DNA of 43,132 bases from UBA6544 sp049601975 (GTDB lineage Bacteria; Pseudomonadota; Alphaproteobacteria; UBA8366): assembly GCA_049601975.1 (NCBI GenBank), contig JBMYRC010000018.1, positions 1 to 43,132 on the forward strand, read 5' to 3'. Both the position numbers and the translations under genes were made by a program. The first letter of the stretch is position 1; every line of letters starts with the position of its first letter. Below are positions 8,137 through 15,349 of the stretch, piece after piece. The notes under the pieces were generated by a model, which saw nothing but the letters and a program-made list of their open reading frames with translations, ran no database searches and was not told the origin of the DNA.

Positions 8137-9690
8137 ATGGTGTTTCAAACGGAAACGGTCGACGATCTGTTTGCCCGTTACGGCAAACCATACCGGGTGC
8201 TGGTGACGGCATCCGGCATGACGGCGTCGTTCGTCATGGTGTTGTCGGGCACGATCGTGAACGTCGCCGTACCGGACGTCATGGGGGCCTACGGCGTGGG
8301 GCAGGATCAAGCGCAATTGTTGGCGACGTCCTTCAATGTCGCGATGACCACATGCCAATTACTGAACGCCTGGGTCGTTGCGGTCTTCGGCCAGCGCTTC
8401 GGATATACGGTCACGCTGATTCTCTTTACGGTCGGCAGTGTGATTGCGGGCCTGGCGGACAGTTTCAGTATGTTGATTGCGGGCCGCGTCATGCAGGGCA
8501 TGGCGACGGGGATTATTCAACCGCTCATCATGGTCACCGTGTTTCAGGTCTTCCCGCAAGAGCGGCGCGGCTTCGCCATGGGTATTTATTCCATGGGACT
8601 GGTCTTGGCGGTCGCCATGGGCCCCCCCGTGGGTGGCATCGCGCTCGAATTGTTGAGTTGGCAGTATATTTTCTGGCTGCCCCTGCCACTGCTGCTGATA
8701 TCGCTTCCCTTTGGGATGGTTTTCCTACCCTCCGTACGTAAGCCCGGCGGCCAAGCCTTTGATTGGATCGGCTATATTCTCATTGCCATGACCTTGTTCT
8801 GTATCATGACTGTTTTGACCGATGGTCCACGCAAGGGTTGGACCTCGGACTATATCCTTATTCTCGTCATCCTCGGGACCTGCACTGGCGTCGGATTCGT
8901 GATGAGCCAACGTCGCGAAGGGTCCACGCTGATTGACATTTCACTTTTTCAAAACAAGCACTTCGTCATCGTGCTTTTCGTCACCTTCTTCTCTGGTATC
9001 GGCAATTTCACGACAACGTACTCCTTCCCGGTTTTCACGCAATTGGTCCAAGGATTAACGCCGCTCGATGCGGGGTTCAGCCTGCTGCCAGGCATGTTAC
9101 TGGCAGTCTGCATGGTGCCCTTCACTGGGCATCTAGCGGATAAGCTGGAGCCGGGAAAGGCGATGATGTTCGGGTTATTTATCCTTGGTATCGGCACGCT
9201 TCCGATGGCATGGGCGGACGTGAACACGCCCCTAGTCATCGTCATGATCTACGGTGCCATCGGCCGGTTCGGGACTACCTTCGTACAACCGTTTATCATG
9301 AACACGGCACTGCGCTCGCTGCCGCCGGAAAGACTTAACGACGGCGCGGGAACGGTGAATTTCGTGCGTCAGACCGGCGGATCGCTCGGCACAAACGCCT
9401 GGGTCGTCTTCGTCGATCAGCGTACGTTCTATCACAACGAAAGCTTGGCGATGACGCAGGACGCGTCGAATTCGTCGAGCCGGGAGTTAATATCAAACAT
9501 CACTCGGCTGCTCCAAGAGGCGGGCGTCTCCGAAGCGGTGCAGCAACACGGTGCGCTCCATTACCTTGGAGAAGTCATTTACGCCCAAGGAATCACCCGT
9601 GCCTTCCAAGACGGGTTTTTGGTATTGGCCATCGCGTACTTGATCGCGGTGATACCGGCATGGATACTCAGTCAATCGCGGGGGAGATGA
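8137..9690 (+). CDS. DHA2-family MFS transporter, tandem copy 5
   Basis: A 517-residue EmrB/QacA-type transporter starting at ATG 8137 after a 9-base gap containing CAGGGA as a plausible ribosome-binding site. The tag is TETVDDLFARYGKPY. Motif C reads AVAMGPPVGG and the following loop is SWQYIF, with Gln where the other four copies have Arg. The segment corresponding to AYAVPVFGQLVQ in the others is TYSFPVFTQLVQ, and the terminal loop is HGALHYLGEVIYAQGITRA. It is therefore diverged at positions otherwise conserved in the array, which may mean altered specificity. It ends 3 bases before the UspA gene. Confidence 0.92.
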   Translation: MVFQTETVDDLFARYGKPYRVLVTASGMTASFVMVLSGTIVNVAVPDVMGAYGVGQDQAQLLATSFNVAMTTCQLLNAWVVAVFGQRFGYTVTLILFTVGSVIAGLADSFSMLIAGRVMQGMATGIIQPLIMVTVFQVFPQERRGFAMGIYSMGLVLAVAMGPPVGGIALELLSWQYIFWLPLPLLLISLPFGMVFLPSVRKPGGQAFDWIGYILIAMTLFCIMTVLTDGPRKGWTSDYILILVILGTCTGVGFVMSQRREGSTLIDISLFQNKHFVIVLFVTFFSGIGNFTTTYSFPVFTQLVQGLTPLDAGFSLLPGMLLAVCMVPFTGHLADKLEPGKAMMFGLFILGIGTLPMAWADVNTPLVIVMIYGAIGRFGTTFVQPFIMNTALRSLPPERLNDGAGTVNFVRQTGGSLGTNAWVVFVDQRTFYHNESLAMTQDASNSSSRELISNITRLLQEAGVSEAVQQHGALHYLGEVIYAQGITRAFQDGFLVLAIAYLIAVIPAWILSQSRGR

Positions 9691-9693
9691 ATA

Positions 9694-10155
9694 ATGTATA
9701 AAAGAATATTAATGGCCTATGACGGCAGCCCCGAATACCGCCGCGCCTTGCGACAAGGTTCGGAGTTGGCAGAGCTCACAAACGCAGAAGTGCATCTATT
9801 GGCAGTGATTAGGTCATCGGCGGCCATGCCGATGGCAGGCGGCGTCAACACATCCGAAGTCGTGAATGAAGAGCATAACGAGGTGCAGAAACTCCTCAAC
9901 GATGGGGTGGAGCGCATCCGGGAACGCCGCCACGTCGAATGTACCGGCAGTATCGGCTATGGCGACCCGGTCGATGAGATCGAGAACGCGGCAAGGGATT
10001 TTAACGCCGATCTGGTCGTCATCGGCACGCGCAAGCTCGACGGCCTCGACCGCTGGTGGCGCAAACGCATCGGTAAACACTTGATCGACAGATTGCCCTG
10101 TAGCCTGCTCATCGCCATTCCACCGGAAGATTTCGAGCCCAGCAGCGAAGCCTAA
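9694..10155 (+). CDS. Universal stress protein (UspA) family, last gene of the efflux operon
   Basis: A 153-residue single-domain Usp protein (Rossmann-like fold, cytosolic). It begins YKRILMAYDGSPEYRRALRQ, the usual first strand with the Asp that contacts nucleotide in ATP-binding members, and ends with DLVVIGTRKLDG ... RLPCSLLIAI. The canonical Walker-like GxxG-9x-G(S/T) loop is not clean: the position normally reading G-x-x-G is GTRK, so ATP binding is uncertain. It follows copy 5 by 3 bases and is followed after 5 bases by a convergent sulfatase pseudogene. Co-transcription suggests stress-linked control of, or association with, the transporters; that is inference from position only. Confidence 0.88.
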   Translation: MYKRILMAYDGSPEYRRALRQGSELAELTNAEVHLLAVIRSSAAMPMAGGVNTSEVVNEEHNEVQKLLNDGVERIRERRHVECTGSIGYGDPVDEIENAARDFNADLVVIGTRKLDGLDRWWRKRIGKHLIDRLPCSLLIAIPPEDFEPSSEA

Positions 10156-10160
10156 TCGGC

Positions 10161-11598
10161 TTATTCCTGTGCATATCCGGGGACCGGCGTCGTACCCGGT
10201 GCATCCGCATTTCTAGCTTTATCGCGCCCGCCGTGGCGCTCAATCAACGCCACCTGCGCTTCCTTGGCTTGTCTGTCCACGCCTTCAGGATCGATCCGGG
10301 CGCGCAGCAATGCTTCCATTTTATCGAGTGTTTCGCGATGAGCTGGGTCGGGCGCCAAATCGTGCAATTCTTCCGGATCTTCCGCGAGGTCGAAAAATTC
10401 TGGCGGATAACCGACATAATAGTGATATTTGTAGCGACCCTTACGAAGCATGAACCCGCCGGTCGGTGAGGCAAAGGCGTGACACTGACAGAACGCCTCT
10501 CGCGCCGGATCGTCCGGCAGCGTTGCCAATTCAAATAACGATCGGCTTTCCGTTGCTGGATCGTCCGCCACCCGCGCAACGCCCAGCTCGTCCAAGATCC
10601 AATCAACGATGGTGACCGGCGTCTCGCACACATGGCCTCTCAGCACATCCGGCCCCGAGAGAATCATCGGCACCTTCGCCGATTCTTCATAGAAATTGAA
10701 CTTGCCCCATAGACCCTGTGCGCCCGACGCATCTCCATGATCGTTGGTGTAAAGAACACGCGTTCCTGCCGCGAGGCCGGTCTCCTCCAGGGTGTCCAAA
10801 ATGAAGCCGGTTTACGCATCGATGAAGCTGAGCAAACCGAGATAACTAGCAAACGCAAGACGGCGTTCTTCGTCGTCCTTGAAGGATCCATCCTGCGCGA
10901 TGAAATCGTCCTGGGCTTTGACCCATGGGTGATGCGGTGTTCCCGGCTTCGCGTAAGCCTTTGGCATCGGCATTTTGTCGAGTGGATAGCGGTCAAAATA
11001 TTCACGCGGCACGATGACAGGCGGATGCGGAGCGACGAACCCGACTAGAGTGCCCAAGCCCTCCCTCCATGCCCGCGCGTTCCTTCAGCCATTCCGACGT
11101 ACGTTTGGCGAGCCGTCGGTCGCAGAGATTGTAGTTCGAGACACCAACACCGGTTTCCTTGATTAGGCGGAACGGCCGGTCGAGTTTCAGGAAGGGGTCC
11201 CGGATTGCTCCCCAGACCATGCCTACCCCGTCCATTATATGCATCGACTCATACTGCCTGTCGTAGCCGAGCGGACCTTCCTCACAGCGGTAGTCCATCT
11301 TGCCAATGGCTTCGACGGAACGTCCGGCATCCTGGAAATACTGCGCCCATCCCGGAATACTAACGTCATAGGCCTGCGCATTATCCCAACACGCGGTCTC
11401 ATGAACATGCCGCCCGGTCGCGAAGGACGCACGTGCCGGCACGCAAATTGGGCATGTCGTGTATGTGTTCGCGAAACGAGTGCCGTTTGCCGCGAGCCGG
11501 TCGAGTGCCGGAGTGTGCATCAAGGCATTACCGGCAGCACCGGGACATCTCGGATCGTGACCGACCGTCATGATGACGATTAGGTTTTGCGCATCTAT
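10161..11598 (-). pseudogene. Sulfatase (choline-sulfatase-like), disrupted by start loss, frameshift and stop
   Basis: The assembled reading covers a full sulfatase. Near the N-terminus is the C-x-P-x-R motif (CVPAR, Cys about residue 52), whose Cys is converted to formylglycine in active enzymes. Further on are FVAPHPP and the NDHGDASGAQGLWGKFNFYE stretch of choline/arylsulfatase-type enzymes. Three lesions are visible. The position expected for the start, 7 bases after AGGAGA, is ATA (11596-11598), giving (M)DAQNLIVIM. A one-base frameshift lies in the GGAGGGAGGG run near 11055. TAA at 10812-10814 replaces a codon in FIDA-TGFILDTLEE, plausibly CAA. It is the last gene after otnI (19-base gap), so it probably belonged to the same transcript. 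Intact function is unlikely unless the lesions are sequence errors. Confidence 0.8.
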
Positions 11599-11617
11599 AG
11601 AACATTCTCCTCGGAGC

Positions 11618-12397
11618 TTAAGCGAGATACGTCTTCACCCATCCCAATCCCGCGGTCGTATCTTCGCGCGGGTTGTACTCACAGCCGATCCAACCTTCGA
11701 ATCCGAGCTCGTCGATCAAATCGAATAGATAGGGGTAATTCACCTCGCCAATATCCGGCTCATGGCGTTCAGGCACGCCGGCAATCTGAAAATGATCAAC
11801 TTTGTCAATAAACTCGCGGATTTTCATGGCCACATCCCCTTCGACGATTTGCACATGATAAAGGTCCATCTGCACTAAGAGATTCGGAAGACCGACGGCA
11901 TCAACGAAACGCCGCGCGTCCGCCTGGCGATTTAGAAAATACCCGGGAACGTTCCGCGTATTGATCGGTTCGATGATAACATTACGACCCACCTTCGCAG
12001 CCTCATTTGCCGCGAATTCCAGGTTTTGTTCATACGTCTCGCAGAGGACATTCTCCGCAACACCTTCGGGCCGCAGACCTGCCATGATGTGAATCCGTGG
12101 ACAATCCAAGGCGGCGGCGTATTCCAACGCCTTGCCGACCGCATCCTGGAATTCGGCTTCGCGGCCGGGTAGTGCCGCCATGCCGCGCTCGTTCTTCTCC
12201 CAATCACCGGGCGGTGCATTGAACAGCGCCTGGCTCACTCCTGCGGCTTCCCGCCATTCGGCAACATCAGCCGCCGGCCATTCATAAGGGAATAGAAATT
12301 CAACGCCCTTAAACCCGTCCTTTGCGGCAGCGGCGAAACGGTCGCGGAAATCAACCTCGGTGTACATCATCGACAGGTTGGCGGCGAAATTCGGCAT
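11618..12397 (-). CDS. otnI: 2-oxo-tetronate isomerase (hydroxypyruvate isomerase family)
   Basis: A 259-residue TIM-barrel sugar isomerase of the Hyi/OtnI family. Visible landmarks are NLSMMYTEVDFRDRF at the N-terminus, IIEPINTRNVPGYFL with a metal-binding Glu, QMDLYHVQI with Asp and His ligands, and the C-terminal CEYNPRE with the final Glu. Neighbouring otnC and otnK, in the order K-C-I, favour the tetronate role (isomerising 2-oxo-tetronate to 3-oxo-tetronate) over the classical hydroxypyruvate isomerase. The start ATG 12397 lies 4 bases after the otnC stop, with AAGGGA as ribosome-binding site inside otnC. Length is normal and the gene is intact. Confidence 0.85.
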   Translation of the reverse strand: MPNFAANLSMMYTEVDFRDRFAAAAKDGFKGVEFLFPYEWPAADVAEWREAAGVSQALFNAPPGDWEKNERGMAALPGREAEFQDAVGKALEYAAALDCPRIHIMAGLRPEGVAENVLCETYEQNLEFAANEAAKVGRNVIIEPINTRNVPGYFLNRQADARRFVDAVGLPNLLVQMDLYHVQIVEGDVAMKIREFIDKVDHFQIAGVPERHEPDIGEVNYPYLFDLIDELGFEGWIGCEYNPREDTTAGLGWVKTYLA

Positions 12398-12401
12398 GGG
12401 T

Positions 12402-13040
12402 TCAGTCCCTTAGAAAGCTGCGTTCGAGATCTTCGATTTGTTCCGGTGTCAGGCACCGAGGATTGTGGGCGTGGAGCAGGAGATACAGTTTCGCGGTCTC
12501 CTCCAATTCTTCCATCGCGTAGACGGCCGCATCGAGTTTCTTGGCCGACACCACCGGACCATGATTGGCGAGAAGTACCGCCGTGTGTTTTCCAGCGAGG
12601 CCACGAATGGCGTCGCCTAAGCCTTCGTCGCCCGGACGGTAGTACGGGACCAACGGCAGTTTGCCGATCTTCATGACGTAATAAGCTGTGATCGGCGGGA
12701 TAACATTTGCCGGATCAATATCCGGCATACATGAGACCGCCACCGAATGAGTTGAATGCAGATGCACGACTGCTCCATCGCGCGGGCGCTCCTCATACAT
12801 TGCCAGATGTAGAAAGGTTTCCTTGGTTGGTTTGTCGCCGGAGACATGGACGCCTTGAGCATCGAGTTTCGACAGACGTGCTGGGTCGAGTTCCCCCATG
12901 GAGGATCCGGTTGGTGTCATCAACCATCCGTCCTCGAGACGCACGCTGATATTCCCCGAACTCCCGCCGGTCAGTCCGCGATCATAGATGGATTTACCGA
13001 AGCGGCAGATCGCCTCACGTGTTTTCAATTCATCGCTCAT
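12402..13040 (-). CDS. otnC: 3-oxo-tetronate 4-phosphate decarboxylase (class II aldolase/adducin family)
   Basis: A 212-residue class II aldolase-fold protein. It has GGSSGNISVR near the N-terminus, the zinc-binding HLHSTHS (HxH) and a later NHGPVV with the third His, as in L-fuculose-phosphate aldolase relatives. In the Otn pathway this enzyme decarboxylates 3-oxo-tetronate 4-phosphate to dihydroxyacetone phosphate. Clustering with otnK and otnI supports that assignment over a fuculose or methylthioribulose role. The gene is intact, about the usual size, and separated from otnK by 47 bases that contain a short inverted repeat. Confidence 0.85.
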   Translation of the reverse strand: MSDELKTREAICRFGKSIYDRGLTGGSSGNISVRLEDGWLMTPTGSSMGELDPARLSKLDAQGVHVSGDKPTKETFLHLAMYEERPRDGAVVHLHSTHSVAVSCMPDIDPANVIPPITAYYVMKIGKLPLVPYYRPGDEGLGDAIRGLAGKHTAVLLANHGPVVSAKKLDAAVYAMEELEETAKLYLLLHAHNPRCLTPEQIEDLERSFLRD

Positions 13041-13068
13041 ATCTTCAGTCCAATTTTCCTAGTCACCC

Positions 13069-13105
13069 TTCGACAAACTCCGCCCTCTCACGGCAGCCTG
13101 TCGAA
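13069..13105. repeat. Inverted repeat across the otnK stop codon
   Basis: TTCGACA (13069-13075) and TGTCGAA (13099-13105) form 7-base arms around the otnK stop. The context CACCCTTCGACAAACTC resembles the CCTTCGACAAGCTC-type palindromic repeats commonly dispersed in proteobacterial genomes. It could weakly attenuate transcription into otnC. No T-run follows. Confidence 0.35.
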
Positions 13106-14335
13106 TGCTTCTACAAGGAAGTTGGGTCCGCCGAAATTACCCGACTTCAGGGCAAGCGCTATTTCCCGTTCGCCAAGGCTGACCGTCCACGGCACGCCTG
13201 GATCAATCTCAGGTCCGATCCGCAGCCCTTGCACGCCGAGTTTGCTGACCACGGCGCCGGACGTCTCGCCACCGGCGACGATCAGTTTCCGCACACCCGC
13301 GTCGACCAATCCTTCGGCGACACGCGCCAATGCTTGTTCCATCATTTCCCCGGCAGCGTCTCGACCGAGCTTCTCTTGCACCGCCGCTACCTCACCGGGT
13401 TCATCCGTCGAGTAAATCAGCACCGGCCCGTCGGTGAGCTTGGGAAGCGCCCATTCCAAGGCCTGTGCTACAATATCTTGGCCCGCCGCCAGCTTCAACG
13501 GATCGACCTGAAATGCGGGACCGCTCTTCTTGAAGTTCGCGACTTGTCCTTGGGTCGCCCGCGAACAACTGCCCGAAATGATGGCGGAAAACCCCTTGAT
13601 CTCCGGCAACGTATCACCGGCGGTTCCACCCATGCGGAAATTATTTGGCAACCCAATCCCGATCCCCGACCCCCCGGTGATAAGCGACATGCCGTCTACG
13701 GCGGCACCAATGCTCATTAAGTCCTGTTCGCTCATCGCGTCGACCACTGCCATCCGCACACCGTCCGCCTTGAGCGCCTCGAAAGCCGCTTGCACCGCCG
13801 CACTTCCGTCGCCCAAAACACGATGATCCACTAAACCAACCTTGCTCTCCGTTTGACGCTGTAGCACGCGCACCAAGTTCGGATCTGTCATCGGTGTCAG
13901 TGGGTGGTCCTGCATGCCGCTTTCGTTCAAGAGCACATCGCCCACGAACAAATAACCTTTGAAAATCGTTCGCCCGTTGGCAGGAAAAGCCGGGCAGAAA
14001 ATTGTGAACTCCGTCTTGAGGGCCTCCATTAAGGCATCGGCCACTGGACCAATATTTCCATCATCGGTCGAATCGAAGGTCGAACAATATTTGAAGAAAA
14101 TTTGTTTGCACCCCTGACTCCGCAGCCATTCGAGCGCCGCCAGCGACTGTGCTACCGCTTCCGCCGGCGCGATGGTGCGGGACTTCAGGGCAACGACCGC
14201 GCAATCCGTTTCGACCGGTGGCATATTTGCATCCGGAACACCGATAAGCTGGACGGCGCTCATGCCGGATTTCATGAGGGTTCCAGCCAGATCCGTGGCG
14301 CCGGTAAAATCGTCGGCGATACATCCGAGTAACAT
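13088..14335 (-). CDS. otnK: 3-oxo-tetronate kinase (DUF1537 family)
   Basis: A 415-residue four-carbon acid sugar kinase. The N-terminal domain opens LGCIADDFTGATDLAGTLMK, the hallmark of the family. The C-terminal nucleotide-binding domain has GSCSRATQGQV and VAGGETSGAVVSKLG, the Gly-rich ATP-binding segment. It phosphorylates 3-oxo-tetronate at C4 ahead of OtnC. ATG 14335 has GAAGGA about 7 bases upstream, and that site lies in what looks like the end of an upstream ltnD reading frame. The gene is intact; whether the erythronate or threonate branch is used cannot be told because the dehydrogenase appears lost. Confidence 0.87.
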   Translation of the reverse strand: MLLGCIADDFTGATDLAGTLMKSGMSAVQLIGVPDANMPPVETDCAVVALKSRTIAPAEAVAQSLAALEWLRSQGCKQIFFKYCSTFDSTDDGNIGPVADALMEALKTEFTIFCPAFPANGRTIFKGYLFVGDVLLNESGMQDHPLTPMTDPNLVRVLQRQTESKVGLVDHRVLGDGSAAVQAAFEALKADGVRMAVVDAMSEQDLMSIGAAVDGMSLITGGSGIGIGLPNNFRMGGTAGDTLPEIKGFSAIISGSCSRATQGQVANFKKSGPAFQVDPLKLAAGQDIVAQALEWALPKLTDGPVLIYSTDEPGEVAAVQEKLGRDAAGEMMEQALARVAEGLVDAGVRKLIVAGGETSGAVVSKLGVQGLRIGPEIDPGVPWTVSLGEREIALALKSGNFGGPNFLVEAFDRLP

Positions 14336-14337
14336 CG

Positions 14338-14424
14338 CTAGTCCTTCTTTTCCGGCAGGTTGAACCCACCAGTGGCCTGATATGTTTTAATCACCGAGGA
14401 ATCATCATCCGCACTTAAGCCGCG
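14338..14424 (-). pseudogene. Probable C-terminal remnant of a tetronate dehydrogenase (ltnD-like)
   Basis: The minus strand between the TauD stop and otnK encodes an uninterrupted 28-codon tail, GLSADDDSSVIKTYQ followed by ATGGFNLPEKKD and TAG at 14338-14340. Its pattern (Gly-Leu, acidic run, SSVIKTY, then a Leu-Pro and terminal Lys) matches how beta-hydroxyacid dehydrogenases of the LtnD type end, as I remember them. It lies exactly where ltnD sits in ltnD-otnK-otnC-otnI operons and carries otnK's ribosome-binding site. The rest of such a gene is absent and the adjoining DNA is TauD coding sequence in another frame. Inference from a short match; moderate to low confidence. Confidence 0.42.
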
Positions 14425-15263
14425 TGACCGGTGATTTTCGTGCGCATCAAGCGGCGACGCTCCTCCATGGAATAGGCTGCCTCCGCCTTATGCATCGTAC
14501 AACGCTGGTCCCATATCACCAGCTGCCGGGGCAGCCAATGGTGGTGATATTGGAAGTCCGAATTGATCGAATGATCGAAGAGGCAGGAGAGAATTTCATC
14601 ACCCTCGCTGGGGTCCATACCAATGATCTCCGTCGTGTGGAGCGGGTTCACATAGAGCCCCTTACGACCGGACACCGGGTGAATTCGCACCATCGGCTGG
14701 ACAACCTGTGGCAAGGCCGCTTCCTGCTCCAATGTCAGCGGTATATGACCACCGCCAGCCGGACCCTGACTCCACAAATGCCGCGCGTGGCGGCCGTCGA
14801 TGCGCGCCTTCATGTCATCGGGTAAAGTTTCATAGGCGCGATACATATCAGCGAAGACCGTCCCACCGCCCTTGCTCGGCACTTCCAACGCGTAGAGCAC
14901 TGTGTGGGCGCATGGCTCGGGCTTGTAGCTGCTGTCCGAATGCCAAGCGGACCCGCGCCCGGCGGAAGCCGGATCGGGGTTTCCGTCGGCATCGATATTG
15001 GTCAAATAAATCAGTTCCGGCATGCCGGGATGGGCAAATTGCGGGACGTGCGCGTCGATCTCGATATCGCCGAAGACGCGGGCGAACGCGATGAAGGACT
15101 CGGGTGTCAGACCTTGCTCCGGAAACGCCAGGATCGGGAACTCACCATGGAGTTCCCGAAGCCGGTCTTCCAATTCCGAGCCCCGGACCTGTCCGAGATC
15201 TACACCCTCTACCGAGGCGACAAAGCCCGGTTGAATAACCGTCGTATTAAGTTCTGCTGACAC
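14415..15263 (-). CDS. TauD/TfdA-family 2-oxoglutarate-dependent dioxygenase (first copy)
   Basis: A 282-residue non-heme iron dioxygenase in the taurine/2,4-D dioxygenase family, which hydroxylates its substrate with decarboxylation of 2-oxoglutarate. The HxD iron ligands are in WHSDSSY and the distal His in DQRCTMHKAEAAY; Arg for oxoglutarate is in RRRLMRTKI near the end. GTG 15263 is chosen because GGGGA lies 8 bases upstream and the product starts directly with the conserved domain; ATG 15308 would add 15 unrelated residues. Its end overlaps the proposed ltnD remnant. The substrate is unknown; sulfonates, carnitine-like amines or hydroxy acids are all possible. Confidence 0.82.
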   Translation of the reverse strand: MSAELNTTVIQPGFVASVEGVDLGQVRGSELEDRLRELHGEFPILAFPEQGLTPESFIAFARVFGDIEIDAHVPQFAHPGMPELIYLTNIDADGNPDPASAGRGSAWHSDSSYKPEPCAHTVLYALEVPSKGGGTVFADMYRAYETLPDDMKARIDGRHARHLWSQGPAGGGHIPLTLEQEAALPQVVQPMVRIHPVSGRKGLYVNPLHTTEIIGMDPSEGDEILSCLFDHSINSDFQYHHHWLPRQLVIWDQRCTMHKAEAAYSMEERRRLMRTKITGHAA

Positions 15264-15349
15264 GTCGACCGTCCCCAGAGTGATTGTATCTTCCGAAAAA
15301 AATATCATGCGAGTGACTTATCGCCAATCGCATCCGCTCAAACCGGCCC

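Noticed and set aside
7543..8358. Antisense frame of 271 residues across transporter copies 4 and 5
   Set aside because: It spans two real genes, has no family features and is rich in His, Arg and Gln as a frame shadow would be.
10148..10162. AAGCC-TAATC-GGCTT hairpin at the end of the UspA gene as a terminator
   Set aside because: The stem is only 5 bases, includes the stop codon and has no T-run; too weak to call.
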